Of a DNA stretch of 64,000 nucleotides, positions 9,793-18,924 are shown one piece after another. A program made the translations under genes and the position numbers. The notes beneath the pieces are model-generated. The model was given only the letters and a program-made list of their open reading frames with translations, did no database searches and was not told the origin of the DNA. Source of the DNA: JAPPLB01 sp965218555 (GTDB lineage: Bacteria > Acidobacteriota > Terriglobia > Bryobacterales > UBA6623); assembly GCA_965218555.1 (NCBI GenBank), contig OZ244625.1, forward strand, positions 434,001 to 498,000. The letters are read 5' to 3'. The first letter of the stretch is position 1. Each line of letters begins with the position of its first letter.

Positions 9793-10320
9793 ATGCACGT
9801 GAAGCTCAAGGGCTCACCGGCACTCTATCTGGTCGGCTTCATGGGGTGTGGCAAGTCGACCGTAGGCCGTTCCCTGGCCGGTGCGCTCAAGTGGGATTTC
9901 GTGGATCTTGATGACGAGATCGAGCGAGAGGCGGGTTCAAAGATCGTCGAGATCTTCGACAGATTCGGAGAACCGGTATTTCGTGCCGTGGAACACAAGG
10001 CGCTCGGAGAACAGGTCAGGAAAGCACGCATGGGGATGGCTCGGGTGGTCGCGCTCGGCGGCGGCGCTTTTGCGCAGAAGTCGAACCGCCAGAAGGTTGC
10101 AGCGGCAGGGGTATCGATTTGGCTGAATAGCCCGGTGCGCCAGCTTTGGGAGCGGGTTTCGGGCCAAGACGATCGGCCGCTGGCGCGGGACCTTGAAAGC
10201 TTCGAGGCGCTGTACCGCGAGCGGGAGGAGAGCTATGCCCAAGCGGACTTCACGGTCGAAAGCGGAAACGCCGAACCGGAGAAGATCGTCGAAGAGATTC
10301 GAGGATTGTTGCTGCTGTGA
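9793..10320 (+). CDS. aroK: Shikimate kinase
   Basis: 175 residues. The P-loop GFMGCGKSTVGRSLA is near residue 20, followed by DLDDEIE, FDRFGEPVFRAVE (shikimate-binding FRxxE) and LGGGAF. DDRPLARD is the lid arginine region. It phosphorylates shikimate at the 3-hydroxyl in the chorismate pathway. The start follows the SDR stop immediately, and the last codons overlap the GTG of the ABC ATPase gene by 4 bp, so the three genes are probably co-transcribed. Confidence 0.93.
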   Translation: MHVKLKGSPALYLVGFMGCGKSTVGRSLAGALKWDFVDLDDEIEREAGSKIVEIFDRFGEPVFRAVEHKALGEQVRKARMGMARVVALGGGAFAQKSNRQKVAAAGVSIWLNSPVRQLWERVSGQDDRPLARDLESFEALYREREESYAQADFTVESGNAEPEKIVEEIRGLLLL

Positions 10321-11048
10321 ACCCGCCGCAACGCACATCCGGAGACGGTGGCTCCACGGGAGCGGGATCCCCGCTCGTTCACGTTGAGAATCTCCGCAAG
10401 GTTTTCCGGTCAGGGGCCGTCGACCTCGTCGTCATCGACGACGCCAACTTTGAGTTGCGCTCGGGTGAAAGCGTCGCGCTGGTCGGAGAGTCGGGCGCCG
10501 GCAAGACGACATTGCTTTATCTGCTGGGCGCGCTCGACAACCTGACGTCGGGGGAAATCTATTTCGACGCAAAGCCCCTTTCGAAGCAATCCGAGACGGA
10601 CCTGGCAGAGTTTCTCAACACGTCGATCGGTTACGTCTGGCAGAACTATCATCTGCTGCCGGAGTTCTCCGCACTCGAGAACGTGATGATGCCATTGCTT
10701 ATCGGTGAGGCGAACCATGCTCAGGCGGAGAAGGCGGCCTGGCGGTGGCTCTCCGAGGTGGGTCTGGGGGACAGGGCCCATCATCAGTCAGGCGAGCTGT
10801 CGGGCGGCGAGCAGCAACGGGTGGCCCTGGCGCGGTCTCTGGTGACCTCACCTCGACTTCTGTTGGCTGACGAACCTACCGGGAACCTCGATGTCGGCAC
10901 GGCGCAAGGGATCATGGATATCGTGCTGGCGCTGCCTGCCTCCCACGACTTGGCCGTCGTCGTGGCGACCCATAATCTGACCTTCGCCGGACGCTGCGAC
11001 CGGATCCTGCGAATCGAGGCAGGCCGTGTCATACCACAGGTAGGGTAG
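10317..11048 (+). CDS. lolD: LolD/MacB-type ABC transporter ATP-binding protein
   Basis: 243 residues with a complete ABC ATPase: Walker A GESGAGKTT, Q-loop VWQNYHLLPEF, signature LSGGEQQRVALARS, Walker B LLLADEPTGNLD, H-loop VVVATHNL. The LLPEF and DEPTGNLD text places it in the LolD/MacB/FtsE-like subfamily that powers lipoprotein release or MacB-type export. It starts with GTG overlapping the aroK stop by 4 bp. No permease (LolC/E) is adjacent, so the partner must lie elsewhere; the lolD symbol is therefore a family-level call. Confidence 0.8.
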   Translation: MNPPQRTSGDGGSTGAGSPLVHVENLRKVFRSGAVDLVVIDDANFELRSGESVALVGESGAGKTTLLYLLGALDNLTSGEIYFDAKPLSKQSETDLAEFLNTSIGYVWQNYHLLPEFSALENVMMPLLIGEANHAQAEKAAWRWLSEVGLGDRAHHQSGELSGGEQQRVALARSLVTSPRLLLADEPTGNLDVGTAQGIMDIVLALPASHDLAVVVATHNLTFAGRCDRILRIEAGRVIPQVG

Positions 11049-11182
11049 CCAACTGCAACGGTTCGAAAGCGGCCCTCTCGGACTTTGGTTGCCACCGAAT
11101 CCGTCTTCAAACCGGCCTACCATTCAAGGAAGGCTGATATTATGGAATGGAATCATTGAAAGTCCGGCCGGCGTGGTGCTTC

Positions 11183-13669
11183 ATGTTTGAGCGATACACG
11201 GAGAAGGCGAGGCGGGTGATTTTCTTTGCTCGCTACGAGGCGAGCCAGTTCGGCAGCCCCTACATCGAGACCGAGCACTTACTGCTGGGATTGATTCGCG
11301 AAGACAAAGCCCTTGCCAACCGTTTTCTTCGTTCGCACGCCGCCGTTGAGTCCATCCGCAAACAGATCGAAGCCCACACGACGGTCCGCGAAAAAGTTTC
11401 CACGTCGGTAGATCTACCGCTGAGCCATGAGTGCAAGCGGGTGTTGGCCTACGCCGCGGAAGAGGCCGAACGACTCTCCCACAAACACATCGGCACAGAG
11501 CATTTTCTGCTGGGATTGTTGCGGGAAGAGAAGTGTTTCGCCGCCGAGATTCTGCATGAACGCGGGCTGCGTTTGGCCACGATTCGCGAGGAACTGACTC
11601 GCTCGCAATCGGAAAAACTGCTGTCGAGCCGTCCAAAAGAGAGCTCGCTGCTGGCGGAATTCAGCCGCGATTTGACGCAGGCGGCGGTCGACAGCACGCT
11701 GGACCCGCTGATTGGACGCGAGACCGAGCTGGAACGACTGGTCCAGATCCTGTGCCGCCGGACAAAGAACAATCCGGTTCTGATCGGCGAACCAGGCGTC
11801 GGCAAGACCGCGATTGTCGAAGGTCTGGCCCAAAAGATCGCCGACGGCGATGTACCGTCGTTCTTGTCGGAGAAGCGCGTCCTGGCGCTCGACCTGTCGT
11901 TGATCGTGGCGGGAACCAAGTACCGCGGGCAGTTCGAAGAACGTCTGAAAACCATCATGAAAGAGTTGATGGAGAATCAGAACGCGATCATCTTCATTGA
12001 CGAGCTGCACACGCTGGTGGGCGCCGGCTCGGCCGAGGGCTCTTTGGACGCGGCGAACATCCTCAAGCCGGCTCTGTCGCGCGGTGAGATTCAGTGCATC
12101 GGTGCGACGACGCCGAGCGAGTTTCGCAAGTCGATCGAGAAGGATCGGTCACTCGAACGCCGTTTCCAGGCCGTCAAGGTAAATCCGCCGACTGAGGAAG
12201 AAGCCATCCGGGTGGTCTTCGGGATCAAGGATCGCTATGAGAAGTTTCACGCGGTCGGCTACACCGATGACGCGGTGGAAGCATCGGTGTTCACATCAAG
12301 CCGCTACATTCCGGACCGCTTCCTGCCCGATAAGGCCATCGACCTCATCGATGAAGCCGGCGCGCATGTAAAGCTGCGGCAGACGACGATGCCGGAGGAA
12401 ATCGCGGAGGTGCACAAGCGGGTCAAGTTCATCGTGCACCGCATGGAGAACGCGATCGCCAACCACGAGTTCGAGAAGGCCCGGTTCTATTCCGACGAGG
12501 AACGCAAAGAACGCGAGAACATGCGGTCGCTGCGCAGCAAATACAACCTGGATGAAACGGTGACCGCCAGCGTTACGAAAGAAGACATCGAGAAAGTCGT
12601 AGCGAGTTGGACCGGCATTCCGATGACCTCGATCAAAGAAGAGGAGATGGCCAAGCTCCTGCGGATCGAGGAGGAGTTGCACAAGCGCATCGTCAGTCAG
12701 AATTCGGCGATTTCGGCACTGGCTCGGGCTATTCGGCGTTCGCGCGCCGGCCTGAAGTCGGCCAAGCGGCCGGCCGGATCGTTCCTGTTCCTCGGTCCGA
12801 CGGGCGTGGGCAAGACCGAAGTCGCCCGCGCACTCGCCGAGTTTCTATTTGCAAGCGAGAAGGCGTTGATCCGCTTCGACATGTCGGAGTTCATGGAGAA
12901 GCACTCCGTGTCGAAACTGATCGGCTCGCCTCCGGGTTACGTGGGATACGAAGAAGGCGGACAACTCACCGAGCGTGTGAAGCGGGCGCCCTACTCCATC
13001 ATCCTGCTCGATGAAATCGAGAAGGCACACCCGGACCTGTTCAACATCCTCCTGCAAGTGTTTGAAGAGGGGCAGTTGACCGACGGGCTTGGCAACACCG
13101 TCGACTTCAAGAACACGATCATCATCATGACATCGAATATCGGTGCGCGCTATCTCCAGAAGGAGAGGCGGATGGGTTTCGCCGGCGGCTCAAGCGACGC
13201 CGAGAACTCCAAGGCCGAGTCTGAGGTGATGAACGAGGTCAAGCGGGTGTTCAACCCTGAGTTCCTCAATCGTATCGACGAGACGATCATCTTTGATTCG
13301 CTTTCCGACGCCGATCTGCTGGAGATCATCGAGATGATGGTCGGGCAGGTCAATGAGAACCTGGGCCGCAAACAGATTCACATCCAACTGGCCGAAGACG
13401 CCGCGCGGTACATCCTCGAAAAGACCTGCGGCGACCGCAGCTACGGCGCGCGGCCGCTGCGGCGAGCGCTACAGAAATACATCGAGGACCCCTTGTCGGA
13501 AACGTTGATTCAGGGTGTGCTGGCAAGGCCGGCCGACCTCGTCATCTTCCTCGGTGAAGACGGCATGTATTACCGCCCCGTCAAGAAGGATGATGAGGAA
13601 GACGAGGGGGAAGGCGGTGTGACCGTGAGCACGGTGAGCACGGCCGAGCCTCTGTATATGTTCTCGTAG
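11183..13669 (+). CDS. clpC: ATP-dependent Clp protease ATP-binding subunit ClpC
   Basis: About 828 residues from ATG 11183. Two Clp-N repeats are visible (MFERYTEKARRVIFFARYEA and TEHLLLGL near residue 25; GTEHFLLGLLREEK near 105). AAA+ domain 1 has Walker A GEPGVGKT, a UVR-like middle region follows, and AAA+ domain 2 has GPTGVGKTE and FDMSEFMEKHSVSKLIGSPP. This is the ClpC class, an unfoldase feeding ClpP. An in-frame ATG at 11147 is possible; AGGAAGG at 11127-11133 lies 13 nt before it. The family N-terminus favours 11183. The tail is acidic and unusual. Confidence 0.92.
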   Translation: MFERYTEKARRVIFFARYEASQFGSPYIETEHLLLGLIREDKALANRFLRSHAAVESIRKQIEAHTTVREKVSTSVDLPLSHECKRVLAYAAEEAERLSHKHIGTEHFLLGLLREEKCFAAEILHERGLRLATIREELTRSQSEKLLSSRPKESSLLAEFSRDLTQAAVDSTLDPLIGRETELERLVQILCRRTKNNPVLIGEPGVGKTAIVEGLAQKIADGDVPSFLSEKRVLALDLSLIVAGTKYRGQFEERLKTIMKELMENQNAIIFIDELHTLVGAGSAEGSLDAANILKPALSRGEIQCIGATTPSEFRKSIEKDRSLERRFQAVKVNPPTEEEAIRVVFGIKDRYEKFHAVGYTDDAVEASVFTSSRYIPDRFLPDKAIDLIDEAGAHVKLRQTTMPEEIAEVHKRVKFIVHRMENAIANHEFEKARFYSDEERKERENMRSLRSKYNLDETVTASVTKEDIEKVVASWTGIPMTSIKEEEMAKLLRIEEELHKRIVSQNSAISALARAIRRSRAGLKSAKRPAGSFLFLGPTGVGKTEVARALAEFLFASEKALIRFDMSEFMEKHSVSKLIGSPPGYVGYEEGGQLTERVKRAPYSIILLDEIEKAHPDLFNILLQVFEEGQLTDGLGNTVDFKNTIIIMTSNIGARYLQKERRMGFAGGSSDAENSKAESEVMNEVKRVFNPEFLNRIDETIIFDSLSDADLLEIIEMMVGQVNENLGRKQIHIQLAEDAARYILEKTCGDRSYGARPLRRALQKYIEDPLSETLIQGVLARPADLVIFLGEDGMYYRPVKKDDEEDEGEGGVTVSTVSTAEPLYMFS

Positions 13670-14018
13670 GCTGACTCCCCGCCAGGGCTGATACGCCACA
13701 GATGGAGAACTCGGACCCGTGAGCCCCAGTGGATGAGTCGGGTGCCGGCTCTCACGTGACCAGGAAATACGCGGGGGCTTCCTGATCGGCCGTGAAGCGC
13801 TATCGGGCCAAGGGAATACCCGGGGACCACCCCCAGGGAGTCAGATTCCCGGGGCAAGGCCTTCGTGGAAGCCTCGTCACTGGGAAGGTCGATTTCGGAC
13901 TCCCGGGCGGCCGGCAGCGACCAGCGGAAAACGGAGGGAATCCGGTTCATGGGAAGACTTGAATAGCACCTGCCGTCTCCATGACCGGGCCGGCTTTGAG
14001 CCAACCGGTCCGAAGGGA
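13670..14018. other. Gene-free stretch between clpC and the DinB-like gene
   Basis: About 350 bp between convergent genes. It is rich in C/G runs with short inverted repeats (for example around 13815-13860, CCCGGGGACC / CCCCGGG-type text). A minus-strand frame runs through it into the end of clpC but has no recognisable domain. No clear RNA gene or terminator with a T-tract was seen. Confidence 0.4.
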
Positions 14019-14513
14019 TCAAAGCCAAGCGCCGAGCAGCCGCCTGAGAACCACCAACTGACCCAAATGGTAGGCGTTGTGATCGGCGAGCAGCATGGCT
14101 TCGCGCAGCAGGGTCTGCCCGGAACCGTGCGGAAAAGGTTCGAACAGGTCAAGCGAGCGCTTCCCAACAAGAGCTTTCATCCGTCCGAGGTCGGCGGAGA
14201 AGATACGGATGCTGCTCTCCCAGGCTTCGGCCGAGGGCGGCTCGCCAGTGGCGGGCCAGTAGCCGTCGGGATAGTCCGGCGAGACGTGTTCGGGGTTGAT
14301 GCTGAACTCCACGATGTCCCACTGAGCGATGCGCATGTGCTCCAGGACTTGCCAGGGGGTGTAGGGCAGGCGATCCGGCTTGACGCCCCGCAGGGCTTCG
14401 GGCCAGTCGGCCGCTACCTCTTCAAACGACGCATGCGCGCCTTTGCCCCTCAGCAACACCAGAAGGTGCTCCCTCAGGGAGCCGACCTGTTCAGAATCTG
14501 TCATAGCATTCAT
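14019..14513 (-). CDS. DinB family protein
   Basis: 164 residues, a four-helix-bundle DinB/YfiT-like protein. Putative metal ligands are His in TPWQVLEHMRIAQWD near residue 60 and the closing HNAYHLGQLVVLRR (HxxxH). DinB-like proteins bind divalent metal; some are thiol-dependent transferases, but the activity cannot be read here. Its start overlaps the stop of the small upstream gene by 4 bp (ATGA type), so the pair is probably translationally coupled. Confidence 0.8.
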   Translation of the reverse strand: MNAMTDSEQVGSLREHLLVLLRGKGAHASFEEVAADWPEALRGVKPDRLPYTPWQVLEHMRIAQWDIVEFSINPEHVSPDYPDGYWPATGEPPSAEAWESSIRIFSADLGRMKALVGKRSLDLFEPFPHGSGQTLLREAMLLADHNAYHLGQLVVLRRLLGAWL

Positions 14514-14743
14514 TCCTCTACGGCGAGATCGACTTCATCGGAAAGTTCTTCGAGCAAGCGCACGACCAGCACCTTCTGACCGTGAGAGAAGTCGCTCGAG
14601 GCGTCCTCGGGAAGATGGGCCGCCACCCAGGCCTTGAGCATTTCCGTGGCCGGCGTCGCTACCGCCTCCTCCGCTCCAGGCTCGAAGCGAAGAGGGATTT
14701 CGGATTGGCGGATAGATTCGATGAGTAGTTCGGAGAACTTCAT
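14510..14743 (-). CDS. Small hypothetical protein upstream of the DinB-like gene
   Basis: About 77 residues if ATG 14743 (MKFSELLIES) is used; the frame is open to 14815 and 14770 is another start. No family recognised. It is acidic at the C-terminus (LEELSDEVDLAVEE) and predicted helical. The 4-bp overlap with the DinB-like gene is the main support for it being real. No good ribosome binding site decides the start. Confidence 0.5.
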   Translation of the reverse strand: MKFSELLIESIRQSEIPLRFEPGAEEAVATPATEMLKAWVAAHLPEDASSDFSHGQKVLVVRLLEELSDEVDLAVEE

Positions 14744-14905
14744 GGAGAGCTTGGCGAGCGATTGTCTCATTTTGACAGGAAAGGCCGAGGACCTCAAAGG
14801 CAGGGTCCGCGCCACGGGTTGGGTTGCTCCTAAGCGATCTCGTCTTTCGCAGCGGATTCTCGATTCACATCGACTTCTGGGGCTGCGATATCGTCATAAA
14901 TAGCT

Positions 14906-16075
14906 ATGGCGGATTACAACCCTGAACTGGAAAGTCTCGTACGCGAGATGAACAAGAAGGCGACCGACCAAGGAACCGGTCCGGCGGCAAGACCCGTGAC
15001 GCCTCTGCCGCCCGGGGCGACCAAGTCCCTCGACCGTATTCTGAAACACTCCGTTGAACGCGGAGCTTCCGACGTGCTTTTTATTGCCGGAAGCGGGATC
15101 GTGCTGCGGCTGGGCGGCCGGCTGGAGCGGAACCCGGAGCCGGTGCTGACCGACGAGACCGTCCGCAATTTACTATTGCCGCTGTTGTCACCGGAGCGGC
15201 GTGAAGAGCTGGAAGCGCACCGCTCCTTCGATTTCAGCTTCGTCCGTGAGGGGATCGGCCGGTTTCGCGCCAATCTGCACTATCAGCGAGGAACGCTGGC
15301 GGCGGCGCTGCGCATCCTTCCCGCGGAGATCCCGACCCTCGCATCGCTGAACCTGCCGCTTCACCTGAGCAAACTGGTCGACCGCAAGCAGGGTTTGATC
15401 CTGGTTACCGGGCCAACAGGCTCGGGAAAGACATCGACCCAAGCTGCCTTGATGGGGATCGTCAACCGCAAGTATCCCTACCACGTCGTCTCGATCGAAG
15501 ACCCGATCGAGTACTACCACACGGACGACCAGGCCGTCTTCGAACAGATTGAAATCGGACACGACTGCAAGGACTTCGCGTCGGCGCTGCGGAGCATTCT
15601 GCGGCAGAACCCGGATGTGATTCTGGTGGGAGAGATGCGGGATCCTGAGACGGTTGCGACGGTGTTGAGCGCGGCGGAGACGGGCCACCTGGTTCTCTCG
15701 ACGCTTCACACAAACGACGCCGTGCAAGCCGTCAACCGCATCGTCGATCAATTCCCGGCGGGGCGGCAGGAACAGATCCGTCAGCAACTCTCGCTCGGAT
15801 TGCTGGCCATCATCGCGCAACAACTGATTCCCTCGGTAGACGGGCAGAGCCGTTTCCCTGCCCTGGAAATCCTGCTCGCGAATACGGCCGTGCGGCATCT
15901 CATTCGCAAAGGTGAGGACCACATGCTCAGCTCCCAATTAAGCCTGGGGCGAGGCGAGGGCATGATCATGATGGAACAGTCGCTCGCTGAGCTGGTCCGG
16001 AAGGGCCGCATCGCCAAGAATGTGGCGGCGGCCCACTGCCTGCGGGAGGGTGAGCTGCAGCGCTACCTGATTTAG
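14906..16075 (+). CDS. pilT: PilT-like type IV pilus retraction ATPase
   Basis: 389 residues of the GspE/PilT secretion ATPase family. Walker A is GPTGSGKTS near residue 175. The Asp box and Walker B region reads FASALRSILRQNPDVILVGEMRD, shortened here to its key DVILVGEMRD. The His box is LSTLHTNDA, and the PilT-type C-terminal block is TAVRHLIRKGEDH. It would drive pilus retraction at the inner membrane. No pilin or pilus assembly genes are adjacent, and it is flanked by a minus-strand acyl-CoA synthetase gene. Confidence 0.88.
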   Translation: MADYNPELESLVREMNKKATDQGTGPAARPVTPLPPGATKSLDRILKHSVERGASDVLFIAGSGIVLRLGGRLERNPEPVLTDETVRNLLLPLLSPERREELEAHRSFDFSFVREGIGRFRANLHYQRGTLAAALRILPAEIPTLASLNLPLHLSKLVDRKQGLILVTGPTGSGKTSTQAALMGIVNRKYPYHVVSIEDPIEYYHTDDQAVFEQIEIGHDCKDFASALRSILRQNPDVILVGEMRDPETVATVLSAAETGHLVLSTLHTNDAVQAVNRIVDQFPAGRQEQIRQQLSLGLLAIIAQQLIPSVDGQSRFPALEILLANTAVRHLIRKGEDHMLSSQLSLGRGEGMIMMEQSLAELVRKGRIAKNVAAAHCLREGELQRYLI

Positions 16076-16082
16076 CCCAAGG

Positions 16083-17564
16083 CTAGCCGCATTCCTCTTC
16101 CGGGAGGAGATGGCGTTGCACTTTTCCGAGGGCATTGCGAGGGAGAGCTTTGACGCGGATGATCTTTCGAGGGGCCTTGAAGCTGGCGAGATGCTCGCGG
16201 CAGCAGGCGCGGAGACTTTCTTCATCCAGAGCTTCGCCGGCAGCGACGACATACGCTATCGGGACCTGGCCCTTGACGTTGTCGGCGACGCCGACGACAG
16301 CAGCTTCAGCGACCGCGGGTTGTTCGCAGAGAAATTCCTCGATCTCGCGAGGATAGATGTTGAAGCCACCGCAAAGGATCAACTCGGTCTTGCGGCCTTG
16401 CAAAGTGTAATAGCCATCGGACGACCGTATGGCCAAGTCACCGGATCGAAAGTAGCCATCGGTTGTGAAGGCGTCTCGCGTCGCTTCCGGCTGACGCCAA
16501 TAGCCGGAGAAGACATTGGCGCCTTTGATGAGCACCTCTCCGGTCTCACCTTCGCCGACCTCTTGCGATGCGTCAGGGGCCGCGGGATCAACGAGCCGAA
16601 TCGAGATGCCGGGCATGGGCTTGCCGACCGATCCGGGCCGCCGGTTCCCGGCGTAGGGGTTCGAGATGTTCATCAGCGTCTCGCTCATCCCGTAGCGCTC
16701 CAGAATGGTGTGCCGGTAGAGTTCGCGGAAATTCTCAAGCCTGGCGGCGGGCAGGGGCGCTGATCCGGAAACGAACAGCCGCATGCGGCTACCGATCGCA
16801 CGGGCCGTATCGGGCGGAGCCGCCAGCAAGTGCTCATACATCGTGGGAACGCCAAAGAAAACCGTGGGCTGGAAGTCGAGAAATTCGTCGAGGATGGTTT
16901 CCTTACGGAAGCGCTCAAGCAAACGCACCCGGTAGCCGGTCGTGAGCCAGGTATGGACAGCGTTGCCGAGTCCGTGTACGTGAAAGAGTGGAAGGCCGAG
17001 CAGCATCCGGTCATCCGAGCTCATGCGCCAACAGGTGTTGAGCCCGGTGGCATTGGCCGCGAAGTTGTTGTGTGTAAGAGTCGCGCCCTTGGAGCGGCCA
17101 GTCGTGCCCGAGGTGTAGACGAGCGCTGCCGGCGCATCGCCCTCGAAGGGAATGGCGGCGAACTCCGCTGCCTGCCGCTCGACATCGGCTGCCGCCTCTT
17201 CGACGAGCCAAGGGAGAGCGCCGTCCGGCACATACGCCGACAGCTCACGATTCGTCAATAGAGTCCGCGGCTCGGCGTCAGCGAGGATATGGCCGATTTC
17301 TCGCGCACGGTAGAGGACATTGATGGGTGTGAAGATGACGCCGGTCTTGACGCAGGCCAGGAATACCTCGATGAGCTGGACGCAGTTCGGGAGATAAACG
17401 GCGATCCGGTCCCCTGGCTCGAAGCGTTTTTTACGCAGTTCGTTTGCCCAGCGGTTCGAGCGAGCGTCGAGATCCCGGAAGGTGAAAGAGGAACTCTGGA
17501 ATTCAAGGGCCGTCTGATCGGCGCAACCCTTGAACGTCAGATCAAACAGGTCGCTCAGGTTCAC
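16083..17564 (-). CDS. AMP-forming acyl-CoA synthetase, MatB-like
   Basis: 493 residues of the ANL superfamily. Motifs in order: P-loop-like YTSGTTGRSKGATLTHNN, the A5 motif ERYGMSET, the A7-A8 region YFRSGDLA ... GRKTELILCGGFNIYPREIE, and the catalytic lysine in RNALGKVQ. The text ERYGMSETLMNISNPYAGNR and GSVGKPMPGI resembles malonyl-CoA synthetases, so short dicarboxylates are plausible substrates, but this is inference. Its start overlaps the end of the MFS gene by 23 bp, placing it last in a three-gene minus-strand operon. Confidence 0.85.
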   Translation of the reverse strand: MNLSDLFDLTFKGCADQTALEFQSSSFTFRDLDARSNRWANELRKKRFEPGDRIAVYLPNCVQLIEVFLACVKTGVIFTPINVLYRAREIGHILADAEPRTLLTNRELSAYVPDGALPWLVEEAAADVERQAAEFAAIPFEGDAPAALVYTSGTTGRSKGATLTHNNFAANATGLNTCWRMSSDDRMLLGLPLFHVHGLGNAVHTWLTTGYRVRLLERFRKETILDEFLDFQPTVFFGVPTMYEHLLAAPPDTARAIGSRMRLFVSGSAPLPAARLENFRELYRHTILERYGMSETLMNISNPYAGNRRPGSVGKPMPGISIRLVDPAAPDASQEVGEGETGEVLIKGANVFSGYWRQPEATRDAFTTDGYFRSGDLAIRSSDGYYTLQGRKTELILCGGFNIYPREIEEFLCEQPAVAEAAVVGVADNVKGQVPIAYVVAAGEALDEESLRACCREHLASFKAPRKIIRVKALPRNALGKVQRHLLPEEECG

Positions 17565-18903
17565 GATCTTCGCGGAAGAAGAGTCCGAAAATCAGCATGA
17601 CGATCGCGGCAAGTGCAGCGGGGAGCGCCCAGATGGTTCGCCAATGGATGGCTTGCAGCGCCGCGACGGACTTCTCCGTCTGCTCGGCGAGAAGCGTATT
17701 GATCTGCTGTTGCAGGGCGTCTGTCCCCGTAACGGACTGCTCCTTCAAAGCAGCGATGCGCCCGCCGAGTTCCTGGACCTCGGCGTTCAGGCTGACTGAT
17801 GCAGCCGGCGTATTCCTTTCTTCGATAGTGCCCGCGATCTGCGCCCCAATCAGCATGCCGAGCCCGAGTGTAAACAGGACGAGCAAACCTTGGGCTTGTG
17901 CTCGGATGCCGGTGGACGCAATGCGATCGGTGTAGATCTGGCCGGTGACGAAGAAGAAGTCGTAGCAGATGCCGTGCAAGAGAATGCCGACGATCAACAT
18001 CCAGCGCACGGCGTCCGGGGCGCCCACGGCGAACAGCGCGTAGCGCGCCACCCACGCGAACATGCCGACCAGCAACATCCACTTGACGCCGAGCCGCTTG
18101 AAGAACAGCGGCATCAGAATCATGAACAGGATTTCCGAGCCCTGCCCCATCGTCATTACGGCCGCCACGTTCTCGATACCGGCCTGCTGGACGGCCTTCG
18201 CGGCCAACTGATAGTAAAAGGCCAGAGGAATACAAACCAGGAACGAACTGGCCATGAAGACCAGGAACGGCCGTTGCTTGAGCAGGACGAACGCGTCCGC
18301 TCCGAGCAGTTCACGCCACGAGACCTCCTTGCCTGCCGAAGGCGGTGGAGTGTGCGGCAAAGTGAAGCAGTAGAGCCCCATGAGCAGGGCGGACGCTCCG
18401 GCGAGGTGAAACATCCCGATGCGGTTGGCCCAAGAGAGCCACCCCAGCACGAGACCCGCCGCAATCCAGCCGATCGTGCCGAACACCCGGATCAGCGGGA
18501 ACTCCTTCTGCGAATCCCGCACGTGCCGCATGGTGAGCGAGTTCGTCAGCGCCAGTGTCGGGAAGTAGCAGAGCATATGCGCGAAGAAAACACCGTTGAT
18601 CACGTTGGGAAGGGCGGGGTGCTCGGGATTCATCAGCGCCGCCGCCGCGAACATGAGAACACCTCCGGTGATGTGCAGCACGCCGAGCACACGTTCGGTC
18701 GAGAAAAAACGGTCGGCGATCATACCGACGAAGAACGGCGAAAGGATGCCCGCGATCGGACCGACCGAGTAAGTGAGCCCGAAGTCCTTGCCGTCGAAGC
18801 CGATTGTCCCGAGGTAAAGCGGAGCGGTGACATACCACGCCCCCCAGATGAAGAACTGCAGGAACATCATCAGGGCGAGGCGGATGCCGACGGAGGAGAG
18901 CAT
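17542..18903 (-). CDS. MFS transporter, nucleoside:H+ symporter (NupG-like) family
   Basis: 453 residues with about 12 hydrophobic segments. The N-terminus LALMMFLQFFIWGAWYVT is typical of the NupG/XapB-like family that is abundant in Bacteroidetes, Planctomycetes and Acidobacteria. An insert near residues 375-425 (LGGRIAALKEQSVTGTDALQ) looks like a coiled coil between the last two membrane segments. The gene follows the Gfo/Idh gene by 21 bp and overlaps the acyl-CoA synthetase gene. The substrate is not proven; a sugar or nucleoside is likely. Confidence 0.82.
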   Translation of the reverse strand: MLSSVGIRLALMMFLQFFIWGAWYVTAPLYLGTIGFDGKDFGLTYSVGPIAGILSPFFVGMIADRFFSTERVLGVLHITGGVLMFAAAALMNPEHPALPNVINGVFFAHMLCYFPTLALTNSLTMRHVRDSQKEFPLIRVFGTIGWIAAGLVLGWLSWANRIGMFHLAGASALLMGLYCFTLPHTPPPSAGKEVSWRELLGADAFVLLKQRPFLVFMASSFLVCIPLAFYYQLAAKAVQQAGIENVAAVMTMGQGSEILFMILMPLFFKRLGVKWMLLVGMFAWVARYALFAVGAPDAVRWMLIVGILLHGICYDFFFVTGQIYTDRIASTGIRAQAQGLLVLFTLGLGMLIGAQIAGTIEERNTPAASVSLNAEVQELGGRIAALKEQSVTGTDALQQQINTLLAEQTEKSVAALQAIHWRTIWALPAALAAIVMLIFGLFFREDREPERPV

Positions 18904-18924
18904 GAGAGTATGAGGCGACCCAGA

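Noticed and set aside
13570..14028. 152-codon minus-strand frame after clpC
   Set aside because: It overlaps the 3' end of clpC by 100 bp, has no recognisable domain, and the sequence is rich in repeats of short GC runs; kept only as a gene-free stretch.
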